Part shown: positions 9,297 to 16,017 of the stretch, one piece after another
Layout of the letters: each line of letters begins with the position of its first letter
Position numbering within the stretch: the stretch's first letter is position 1
IMG/VR virus record: IMGVR_UViG_3300030107_002418
Coordinates: 30,455-63,629 of that record
Strand: one strand, 5' to 3'
DNA length: 33,175 nucleotides
Origin: a virus
Notes under the pieces: generated by a model
Told to the model about the DNA's origin: nothing
The model's input: the letters and a program-made list of their open reading frames with translations, nothing else
Databases searched by the model: none
Translations under genes and position numbers: made by a program

Positions 9297-10987
9297 TAAG
9301 CTACTCCTCTGTTAAATTGTGGAAACTGCATAAAGTATTTACGTTGCAGTATTTGGTTTTGTAATTGTTCTTGTATTTCTGCTGAATCATTGATTTCTTT
9401 AGCTATTTGATGACCTCTTTCTATATCACCGTTACCTAAACCTCTAATAGCGTCTCTAGTTAATACGTGTTCGTCTTCAGTTAACATAGCAGGTATATTG
9501 TCAATAGGTACACCGTCTTCAGTAACTTTTGCTGGACCACCCTCGTACATATCTCGTACTCCTGGATTTGTTAAATCTTTTATATTCTCTTCTATTTCTG
9601 CTTGTTTTTGTGCTTGTCTTGCTTTTCTTCGTTCTCTTAAATCTTTTATAGGTCTTCTTCCTCCAGGAATAAGAGTACCCACTGTGCCTCTAACAACCCT
9701 ATTTACAGCATTATTCGCACCACCTATTAAAGAAAGAAGTCCTGGATGAATTTGTTGATCTCCAATTTGCATTTTTGAAGCCGTGTCTAAACCTCTATCT
9801 ATAAAATAGCTGTATGGGTTAATATCGTTTATCGCTCTGTTTTCAATAGAGTACATCAGATTATTTAATCTTTCTTTTGGTGTTGGTGGTAAATCAAAAC
9901 CACTTGTTCTGTGGTTAGAATCTAAATATGCAACAGGATTTGCTACTGGTCCACCTTCATTATAACCATAGGCTCTGCCAGTTTGGAACTGAGGGAACTG
10001 CATTAAATATTTACGTTTTTGTTCTTCTAGATAATCCAGTAAATCTTGTTGAGGGTTACTCATACTACCTATTCCTGCTCTGCCTTGATAACCCATTAAA
10101 TTTCCTGAAGAACTTCCACCTACACCTGGCATTGTGGTAGCTGGTCTTAGTCCTCCTGTTAAATATTGTTGTTGTTGTTCGTTAAGTTCCCCTACTCCTG
10201 CTGGTCTGCCTTGTAATGGGGGTTGGTCAAATAGTCCTGCTTTACTGGCAGCTAATCCACCTATACCCATAATTCCAGCTTTTTGGAGCATGTTTAAATT
10301 TGACCAAGCCCCTTCTTTTCCAAAAAGATTTGCTGCGGGAGTGCCTGCTATCGCATCTGCTCCTCCGCCTCCAGGCAACATAGACGCACCACGTGCCCCA
10401 AGATTTTGGAAGAAACCACCAATACCACCGTCTGTTGTTGGAGTAGCACCCCAACCCCACATGCTGTTTTGTGTTCCAGGAACAATATTTTTTAAAGCCC
10501 CAATACCTTGTTGTGACCAAGTAGTGCCAAATTGACCCCCTTTAAGTCCCATACCTTGACCAACACTGGTTATAGCATAAGCACCTGCTGCGTCTTTTAC
10601 TGCATCTTTTACATCAAATTTACCTCTACGGATACCACCACCAATAGAACTACCTATTGCTGCACCTTTTGGACCACCATAAATAAAACCTACTGCAGTT
10701 AATACAGGTTGAGCAATTTTTCTAAAAGCTTTTCCTACTTTTTTAAAGAACTTACCTAACCCATATTCGGGGTAGTCTGTTAAAGGGTTGATTGAATTAT
10801 CAGCATGACCTACGGTGTACTGATCAGCGTTAAGACCGTGCTTAGCAAAAGATTGGTTAATTACTCTTTGAACAGAAGGATCTTGAGCCACAGGAAGTGG
10901 TAAAACTTTTTCTCCTGTTGTTAAATGACCTATTTGGTCATCGCCTCCCCTACCTAAAGAAGCTAACCCTTGTGCGTTCATCTCCAT
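9296..10987 (-). CDS. Virion protein with HLTTGE motif, glycine zipper and DNIPAML domain
   Basis: I place the start at ATG 10987-10985 (563 residues) because GAAAGGAG lies 8-9 bases upstream; a TTG 10 codons earlier lacks a ribosome site. Residues about 13-30 (RGGDDQIGHLTTGEKVLPLP) match the D..HLT.GE.V.P pattern frequent in phage tail-tip proteins. Residues about 75-125 combine a basic amphipathic helix (KFFKKVGKAFRKI) with a glycine-zipper-like stretch, a combination suited to membrane insertion. The phrase MQFPQF occurs twice (about 328 and 552). Near 490-530 is GGPAKVTEDG followed by DNIPAMLTEDEHVLTRDAIR, a module I associate with marine phage structural proteins. A tail-tip or ejection role is likely. 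Confidence 0.75.
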   Translation of the reverse strand: MEMNAQGLASLGRGGDDQIGHLTTGEKVLPLPVAQDPSVQRVINQSFAKHGLNADQYTVGHADNSINPLTDYPEYGLGKFFKKVGKAFRKIAQPVLTAVGFIYGGPKGAAIGSSIGGGIRRGKFDVKDAVKDAAGAYAITSVGQGMGLKGGQFGTTWSQQGIGALKNIVPGTQNSMWGWGATPTTDGGIGGFFQNLGARGASMLPGGGGADAIAGTPAANLFGKEGAWSNLNMLQKAGIMGIGGLAASKAGLFDQPPLQGRPAGVGELNEQQQQYLTGGLRPATTMPGVGGSSSGNLMGYQGRAGIGSMSNPQQDLLDYLEEQKRKYLMQFPQFQTGRAYGYNEGGPVANPVAYLDSNHRTSGFDLPPTPKERLNNLMYSIENRAINDINPYSYFIDRGLDTASKMQIGDQQIHPGLLSLIGGANNAVNRVVRGTVGTLIPGGRRPIKDLRERRKARQAQKQAEIEENIKDLTNPGVRDMYEGGPAKVTEDGVPIDNIPAMLTEDEHVLTRDAIRGLGNGDIERGHQIAKEINDSAEIQEQLQNQILQRKYFMQFPQFNRGVA

Positions 10988-11026
10988 AGTATATACTCCT
11001 TTCCTGTTCTCAAGCAACTCATTTCT

Positions 11027-11506
11027 TTATTCGTCTTCTTTTGTGTGTGACGCTCCAAAGTAAAAACTAATGATAGCTGAGGCTAAACCACCTAAATACC
11101 CTAGCACAAGGTTAATTAAAGCTTCTGAATTCTGTTCTGGGGGCTGAATGGTCACCATGAATATATAACCTAAGAACCCACCTACCACAAGAATACCCAT
11201 TATTCGGGCTGTCCAATCTTTACTGAATTTATTTCTAGCGTCTTGAACTTCTGCTGTTTCTAACGCAAACAAATCTATGTCAAGCTTTTTCATCTGAACT
11301 TCAAAATCACCTTCAACCTTTTTAAGTTCGGCAAGTTGCTCAGGAGTAGCTGTCTCCATTGCTTTTTGTATTTTCTTTGGTTCGGGGTCACACCCTAACA
11401 CCTCTGAAAGCATATTCGCAGCCATACCACCCATTGGTCCACCTAAAGCAGTTCCAAGTGTAGGGGCTACTGTTCCTACTAATGATTTTAATATACCTAA
11501 TTTCAT
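11027..11506 (-). CDS. Putative three-TM holin (gene-transfer-agent type)
   Basis: This protein has 159 residues. The N-terminal segment 5-38 is hydrophobic and Gly-rich, then comes a charged helix (about 45-95, Glu/Lys-rich, ending in ARNKFSKDW). Two strong membrane helices follow at about 100-120 (ARIMGILVVGGFLGYIFMV) and 131-152 (LINLVLGYLGGLASAIISFY). The last residues are HTKEDE. This layout fits the family of 3-TM holins described for gene transfer agents and phages (PF11351 type). Holins form lesions in the inner membrane that time lysis. The ATG overlaps the nuclease stop (ATGA) behind GAGGAG, and the endolysin is two genes upstream, which supports a lysis role. Confidence 0.7.
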   Translation of the reverse strand: MKLGILKSLVGTVAPTLGTALGGPMGGMAANMLSEVLGCDPEPKKIQKAMETATPEQLAELKKVEGDFEVQMKKLDIDLFALETAEVQDARNKFSKDWTARIMGILVVGGFLGYIFMVTIQPPEQNSEALINLVLGYLGGLASAIISFYFGASHTKEDE

Positions 11507-11931
11507 TTTATCTCCTCTGGGTTAAATAAGCCTCGTTCTATTAATTTTGTTCTATTAACTAAATGTTCTGCTTCTACATCATCTTTAGATTGACCGTGGT
11601 ACGCAACTGCGTAATTATTCTCAATCATTGATTTATTTATGTTTACTTCGTCTACAACAACATCGCCCAACACTCTACCAAATTTACCTCTAGAGTCTTT
11701 AAGTTTTGTTTGTATCACTACTTTTTCACCTTTTTCTATTGCCTCTTTTAAGAAAGCCCCAGCCATTTTTCCTCTAGCCTTTTCATCCCTGTCACGAGTC
11801 CGTGACTCGGGAGTATCAATACCGTATAAACGAACACGAGACTTATACTGAATATCAAAACCAAGATCCAGCACAACGTCGATAGTGTCCCCATCAACAA
11901 CTCTTTCAACCTTACAAGCGTATTCATACAT
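11503..11931 (-). CDS. Staphylococcal-nuclease-like (thermonuclease) protein
   Basis: This protein has 142 residues, a complete SNase fold domain (PF00565 type) with little else. The active-site set is intact: D15 in VVDGDT, R34 in VRLYGIDTPES, D39, T40 and E42 in the same motif, and R86 in KFGRVLG. These correspond to Asp21, Arg35, Asp40, Thr41, Glu43 and Arg87 of the S. aureus enzyme, a calcium-dependent nuclease of DNA and RNA. There is no signal peptide, so it would act in the cytoplasm or in the virion. It lies between endolysin and holin with a one-base gap and an ATGA overlap. Possible roles are host DNA breakdown or processing of phage DNA; the sequence does not decide. Confidence 0.88.
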   Translation of the reverse strand: MYEYACKVERVVDGDTIDVVLDLGFDIQYKSRVRLYGIDTPESRTRDRDEKARGKMAGAFLKEAIEKGEKVVIQTKLKDSRGKFGRVLGDVVVDEVNINKSMIENNYAVAYHGQSKDDVEAEHLVNRTKLIERGLFNPEEIK

Positions 11932-11932
11932 T

Positions 11933-12379
11933 CTAATCCTCCTTCACCATTCTATCTCTTAATCTAACTGCTCTATCTCCTACTTGGGTTGCCCACTTAG
12001 AATCCATCATTTCTACAGCAGCTTTTTCATAATCGCCTGACTCTAACGCAGCAAGAAACTTTTTAAAATTACTAAGTCTAGGTCTACCTAAATTGAAACA
12101 CATATTAGCTAGAATACGTTGTCTATTATCATTAAGTTCTTTCCACCAAGGCATGTTTCTATCTAACTCATTACAAACTACATCTATGTCATTCTTTAAA
12201 CATTCTAGTATTCTTTCTTCTGAAACTGGAGTACCTACAGCCTGACCAAACTCTTTATCCGTATCAAGAATTAAATGCCCAACTCCAAAAGTTGCAAAGC
12301 CAAGATGGTCTTCGTATATTTCGTACTCATAACCCTCATCTTTAATAAGTTCTTCTACTAATTTATCTTTATTCATCAT
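11933..12379 (-). CDS. Endolysin, T4-type lysozyme (glycoside hydrolase family 24)
   Basis: This is a muramidase that cuts the glycan strands of peptidoglycan. The start is ATG 12379-12377 (148 residues): it overlaps the stop of the upstream gene as ATGATG/TGA, and a longer frame to 12481 would overlap that gene by 106 bases. The catalytic triad aligns with T4 lysozyme E11/D20/T26 as E15 (KDEG), D24 (IYEDHLG) and T30 (FATFGVGH). The C-terminal domain has NMCFNLGRPRLSNFKKF and WATQVGDRAVRL, as in the family. The length is slightly shorter than T4 lysozyme (164). There is no signal sequence or SAR helix, so export should need a holin. Confidence 0.93.
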   Translation of the reverse strand: MMNKDKLVEELIKDEGYEYEIYEDHLGFATFGVGHLILDTDKEFGQAVGTPVSEERILECLKNDIDVVCNELDRNMPWWKELNDNRQRILANMCFNLGRPRLSNFKKFLAALESGDYEKAAVEMMDSKWATQVGDRAVRLRDRMVKED

Positions 12380-12705
12380 AGTATGTTTACTGATATCGAA
12401 CCATTTGTCGAAACACTCAGTTTTCCTAAACCAGATACTCCTTCTACTCCTGACTGGTCTCCTTCGTATATATTTACCCATTTAGTTCCTGTCCATAATT
12501 GTAATTGAGATGTTGTTAAATTCCAAAGAACAAACCCTGCTCCAAATTTATTGACATCACGTTGCCCTTGATTAGCAGAAACAGTTGCGTCTATGTCAAC
12601 CCTATTTAAACTTAATTCTAAAATCCTAGTTAATCTATTAAAAGTGTCTGGAGGAATATAGTCCCCTGTAGCGACTGGTAATTTAGTTTCTAATAACTTA
12701 GCCAT
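12376..12705 (-). CDS. Small fibre-like / virion-associated protein
   Basis: This protein has 109 residues. The N-terminal half is helical (PPDTFNRLTRILELSLNRVD). The middle carries FGAGFVLWNLTTSQLQLWTG then TKWVNIYEG, a pattern (G.v.wN.t...lq.w.g..W..i) common in short beta segments of phage fibre and baseplate proteins. The C-terminus is Ser/Gly-rich. The ATG overlaps the TAA of the tail-hub-like gene (TAATG) and its TGA overlaps the endolysin ATG. A tail-fibre accessory or tail-tip role is a guess from motif and position. Confidence 0.7.
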   Translation of the reverse strand: MAKLLETKLPVATGDYIPPDTFNRLTRILELSLNRVDIDATVSANQGQRDVNKFGAGFVLWNLTTSQLQLWTGTKWVNIYEGDQSGVEGVSGLGKLSVSTNGSISVNIL

Positions 12706-14591
12706 TATCTCCTACCACTCTGTTGTAAATCCATACGAGTTGCACCTACCCTAAACCCAACACCTAATCTTACTGATTCACTGTTATCATCGTCTGATTC
12801 AATCCTAAGTGCTGCTTGTCTTGCCCTTACTCTTACATCAATTTTAGAAGTGCTGTTTGTACAGGTATTTGTTGAAGAAGTGGTTAAACTTTCTGCTGGA
12901 TAATTTCTAGTTTTTACAACAAAATTAATAATCTGACCACTACCTCCACTTCCTGTAAACTTAATATCAGGAATTATTCTTCTAATCATTTGATAAAATG
13001 TTCCTTCCCCTAAATCAAAATCACTAGATTCAATGTAAACATTATCCATCGGTGAACCATCAGCGTCGTTGCCTGTTTCATGGTTGTATAAATAACCTAC
13101 ATTACCTGTAGTGTATGTAGCCATTGGACTATCAAAAACACCTTCGTCTAACCAAGCTGTTCTGTTTAATTGTCCGATGCTCCAAACATTTTCAGCGTAA
13201 TTATAGGTAACGTATCTATCTATTGTTGTAGAACTGCTTGAACAATAGAACCAACCAACTTCATCGAATTCTTTATTTAAAGTAGCAAAGGTCTGGTACG
13301 CTTGCCCTATGTTAATGTCACTTAAAACATAGTTCTGAACACTACATGGCAGTTCTCTGACTTGTCCATTATAAGTGTAGAAACCTGTTTTGTCCATCCA
13401 GAAAACACCAGCTGGTGAATTGATAGCAGCATTAGGGGCAATAAGTCCTATTCCTTCGTTTACTAAATTAACTCCAAAAGTAAACGGTTGTCCTACAAAA
13501 CTCATGGAGTATAGTGCCGTGTCAGTCCAAACTAAAGTTTCTTGTCTTGCTCTAATTGCTCCAATAATTTGAGAACCAGCAGATAACCTAAAAGATCCTG
13601 CTGTATTATCAGGAAGAGGCTCCCATTGAGTGGCGTTTTCTTGGTCACTCCAGCAAATAAACAATGGGTCTGAAGAACTTGTTCTTTGGTTACTGGTATT
13701 AATAGGGTCTGCCCCAAAACAAATAATGTGTCTATCTATATCACTTACTAAAATTTGCAGTGCTATGGTTGGTGCTTGGTTGGCACCTGATAAATCAGAA
13801 AAAGCTACTGCTCTAGCAGTTGCACCTGCGGATTCATCCCAATAGTATATTCCACCACCACGAACATTCATTACTAAATCTTCGCCAAAATTATCATGGC
13901 TCCAGTTCCTAAGTTGGTTAGAAGACGAGATAGCACTAACTGAGCCAAACGTTCCAGCACTCCAAGTTCCAGCACCCCAACCAGATCCTTCCACATATAC
14001 GTCTAGACCTACATTGATTTGATACGCTCCAACTACGGAACTACCACCGTTACCGCTATCACTAGCGTTTGCTGTAACCGTATTTCCGTCTGTGTCTTTT
14101 GCTTCTATTGTGTAAACATTAACGCTTGTCACAGTAGCGATTTGGTATTCTTGGTTAAGAACAGCTGCAGTGATTAACCCACCTAAAGTAGCAGCACCAC
14201 TAAAAGTCACAAAATCATTAACTACTGCTCCGTGATTTGCATCAGTAACGGTTATTGTAGCGTCACCGTTGCTTGCTGAGAAGGTAACATCTCCAGCAGA
14301 AGTAGTAAGTCGTATAGGAGTTATATCGTTGTAATTGTCTCCCTGTTTAACGTAATACTTCCATGTAGTACCTACCCCAAGGTAAGGTGTTAATTGTAGG
14401 TCTACCCACGCATGGAGGGCTCTGCAGGTGGACTGAAAAGTGTTTAAAGTGTTTTTAGCCCATCCACCTATTTTTTCAGGGAAATTTTTACGGAAACGAA
14501 CTAAGTTTGCGTCGTACCACCCACCCTCGTTTGAGTAATCTGTTCCTTCCTTGTTGATTCCAGGTCGGAGGGTGAATTTTTCTAGAGGCAC
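12705..14591 (-). CDS. Tail hub / packaged-DNA stabilisation protein (P22 gp10-like)
   Basis: This protein has 628 residues. It starts at GTG 14591-14589, with TAGGAG five bases upstream. The N-terminus (MPLEKFTLRPGINKEGTDYS then GGWYDANLVRFR and EKIGGW) matches the opening of podovirus proteins that stabilise packaged DNA and form the tail hub below the portal, of which P22 gp10 is the type. The body is beta-rich with many Thr/Ser/Gly and repeated aromatic-Gly blades (about 270-520), consistent with a propeller. The segment VTFSASNGDATITVTDANHG (about 103-122) resembles an inserted Ig-like or bacteriophage beta domain. The gp4-like neck protein elsewhere in the window supports this reading. 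Confidence 0.65.
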   Translation of the reverse strand: MPLEKFTLRPGINKEGTDYSNEGGWYDANLVRFRKNFPEKIGGWAKNTLNTFQSTCRALHAWVDLQLTPYLGVGTTWKYYVKQGDNYNDITPIRLTTSAGDVTFSASNGDATITVTDANHGAVVNDFVTFSGAATLGGLITAAVLNQEYQIATVTSVNVYTIEAKDTDGNTVTANASDSGNGGSSVVGAYQINVGLDVYVEGSGWGAGTWSAGTFGSVSAISSSNQLRNWSHDNFGEDLVMNVRGGGIYYWDESAGATARAVAFSDLSGANQAPTIALQILVSDIDRHIICFGADPINTSNQRTSSSDPLFICWSDQENATQWEPLPDNTAGSFRLSAGSQIIGAIRARQETLVWTDTALYSMSFVGQPFTFGVNLVNEGIGLIAPNAAINSPAGVFWMDKTGFYTYNGQVRELPCSVQNYVLSDINIGQAYQTFATLNKEFDEVGWFYCSSSSTTIDRYVTYNYAENVWSIGQLNRTAWLDEGVFDSPMATYTTGNVGYLYNHETGNDADGSPMDNVYIESSDFDLGEGTFYQMIRRIIPDIKFTGSGGSGQIINFVVKTRNYPAESLTTSSTNTCTNSTSKIDVRVRARQAALRIESDDDNSESVRLGVGFRVGATRMDLQQSGRR

Positions 14592-14599
14592 TTAGTCTC

Positions 14600-14776
14600 C
14601 TAAAATAGTTGATCAGTTAAAATGGCTCCTGTACTTAATAGTAATGTAACTAAAGTGGCTATCACAAAAAGTTCAAGACGTTTTATACGGTGGATGGTTT
14701 CTAACCAACGTTCAGTACAAACTGCCTCGTGTTTTTCGATATGGGCTGCGACTTCCATTACTGTCTTTCTAGGCAT
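14600..14776 (-). CDS. Small single-TM protein, XhlA/holin-like
   Basis: This 58-residue protein begins at ATG 14776, directly after the TAA of the preceding small gene. Residues 1-34 form a charged helix (AAHIEKHEAVCTERWLETIH, then RIKRLE), followed by one membrane helix at about 35-56 (LFVIATLVTLLLSTGAIL). The HEAVCxERW-helix plus C-terminal membrane anchor resembles small phage proteins related to hemolysin XhlA and holin accessory proteins. It would sit in the inner membrane, N-terminus probably in the cytoplasm. Its stop lies 8 bases before the GTG of the tail-hub-like gene and its last codons carry that gene's ribosome site. A lysis-accessory role is likely but not proven. Confidence 0.72.
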   Translation of the reverse strand: MPRKTVMEVAAHIEKHEAVCTERWLETIHRIKRLELFVIATLVTLLLSTGAILTDQLF

Positions 14777-14926
14777 TTATTTCTTAGCTTTATCCTTAGC
14801 TTTTCCTATATTTAAAGCTAAAAAGTCTATGACCTTATAAAGCTTACCTAGTAACTTATCTCCTTTAGGAGTAGGGGTTACGGCAGCCACTAATGAAGCT
14901 ATTGCAATAATAGCGGTTATCCACAT
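14777..14926 (-). CDS. Very small membrane protein (49 residues)
   Basis: This frame runs from ATG 14926 to TAA 14777-14779. The N-terminal membrane helix is WITAIIAIASLVAAVTPTP (2-20), and the rest is Lys-rich (GKAKDKAKK at the end), with a second, weaker hydrophobic patch IDFLALNIG. It is paired with the 58-residue membrane protein with no gap between them, and starts 7 bases after the oxygenase gene ends. The N-terminal helix followed by a basic tail recalls tiny holins or spanin-type partners; no family was recognised. A ribosome site is weak. The unbroken, tightly packed frame supports it being a real gene. Confidence 0.6.
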   Translation of the reverse strand: MWITAIIAIASLVAAVTPTPKGDKLLGKLYKVIDFLALNIGKAKDKAKK

Positions 14927-14933
14927 AAATATA

Positions 14934-15662
14934 TTAATCAATGTCATCATCTTTTACCTCGTTTTCTATTTCTGTTGGTTGTTCTTGCATATCCCAGCAA
15001 TTAAGGTTGGAAGCGACAGTTCTTCTTTCGCCCTCTCCCTTAAAAGGATATACCATGTGTTGCAACCAAGAAGGGAAAACCAACAACTTCCCTACTTCTG
15101 GTTGTATAACAAAAGACTGAGGCGGTCTCAATCTATCTGTATTCATTAATTCGTTTCTTCCGTACTGAAAGGCAATGTAGCCATCACAATCCCCTGACGT
15201 ATTGTATAAAGAATATTGTGGTGATCCCGCAACAGGTTGATCTAGTATCTGTTGTGGAACTTTAGTCCAGCCAGTTGTAGATATACCCATAATGGTTTTA
15301 GTGCCGTGATCGTGTATAGGGTTATAGTCTCCTTCGTAACTGTGTACTGACCAAGTTTCATCAACCGCTACAGCTTTAGGTGTTTTCAACATTGAACCAG
15401 TATTCTGAGAGAAGAAATTAATATAATCTGCCCCCAAACCACATACAAAATCCGTGTATTCTTTTACTCTAGGATCATCATTCTCCATAAGTAATTGTTC
15501 ACCTTGTGCTATTTGCCCAACCAAAGTATCAGCTAAAGACTTCTTATTTTTATCTTCAACGTATTCGTCAAGATAATCATTCAAGTCCTCAACCATACCC
15601 TCTGGCATCTGTGTCTCCATGACATAGACACTAGGCATGTTATGTACTGTTACTTCAGCCAT
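14934..15662 (-). CDS. 2OG-Fe(II) oxygenase superfamily protein
   Basis: This protein has 242 residues. The double-stranded beta-helix core of 2-oxoglutarate/iron dioxygenases is visible: W104 SVHSYEGDYNPIHDHGT gives the first metal ligands in H117-D118-H119, the distal histidine is H202 in FPSWLQHMVYPF, and the 2OG-binding arginine is R213 or R214 in GERRTVASNLN. The LLVFPSWLQH block is typical of the PF13759-type family, common in marine cyanophages and pelagiphages. The enzyme would hydroxylate a protein, nucleic acid or small-molecule substrate; the target is unknown. The ATG overlaps the upstream TAA (TAATG). It lies among tail genes, so a virion protein is one candidate substrate. Confidence 0.88.
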   Translation of the reverse strand: MAEVTVHNMPSVYVMETQMPEGMVEDLNDYLDEYVEDKNKKSLADTLVGQIAQGEQLLMENDDPRVKEYTDFVCGLGADYINFFSQNTGSMLKTPKAVAVDETWSVHSYEGDYNPIHDHGTKTIMGISTTGWTKVPQQILDQPVAGSPQYSLYNTSGDCDGYIAFQYGRNELMNTDRLRPPQSFVIQPEVGKLLVFPSWLQHMVYPFKGEGERRTVASNLNCWDMQEQPTEIENEVKDDDID

Positions 15663-16006
15663 TAACTAGGTACGCTAAATGAATTGTCAGCTACTGGGTC
15701 GCTAGGTGGGTTAGTAATAACCGAATCCACTTGACTAGCAAATACTGCATCCCATTTTGATACAGGACACAACGCTACTAGGTCAGCGTTACTAAACGAC
15801 CCCTTTGCTGCTTTAGTAAAGTTATTCGTTACTACTCCAGTTGTTGAGTCAGTATCTGAAGCGTTTACCTCTACATAAAACGTACTGGTATAGTAAGTTG
15901 CATCGCCTTCGCTGTCGTTTTCGTATTGCATTTCCAAATGCCATTTTTCCACTTTACTGGATTTGACATAGGGAATGGTTTTTACGAGTTTTTTGCTTAC
16001 TGCCAT
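15662..16006 (-). CDS. Small conserved-looking hypothetical protein
   Basis: This protein has 114 residues. The N-terminus is basic (MAVSKKLVKTIPYVKSSKVE) and the middle is beta-rich with aromatic residues (KWHLEMQYEN, ATYYTSTFYVEV). The C-terminus is loose, Ser/Pro/Asp-rich. There is no membrane segment or known motif. It begins 12 bases after the fibre gene, behind an AAAGGAGAAAAAA ribosome site, and its stop overlaps the oxygenase start. Possibilities include a fibre chaperone or a small capping protein; the position is the only evidence. Confidence 0.65.
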   Translation of the reverse strand: MAVSKKLVKTIPYVKSSKVEKWHLEMQYENDSEGDATYYTSTFYVEVNASDTDSTTGVVTNNFTKAAKGSFSNADLVALCPVSKWDAVFASQVDSVITNPPSDPVADNSFSVPS

Positions 16007-16017
16007 TTTTTTCTCCT

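Noticed and set aside
10134-10535. Plus-strand 133-residue frame and minus-strand 92-residue frame within the HLTTGE protein gene
   Set aside because: Both are Pro/Gly or Trp/Arg-biased shadows of a Gly-rich gene and have no ribosome site.
10988-11017. TTG start for the 573-residue reading of the HLTTGE protein
   Set aside because: GAAAGGAG is placed correctly for the ATG at 10987, whereas nothing precedes the TTG.
12380-12481. N-terminal extension of the endolysin to 12481
   Set aside because: It would overlap the 109-residue gene by 106 bases; the ATGATG/TGA junction and the T4 lysozyme alignment support the start at 12379.
14622-14840. Plus-strand 72-residue frame
   Set aside because: It is antisense to two tightly coupled minus-strand membrane protein genes that fit the operon layout.
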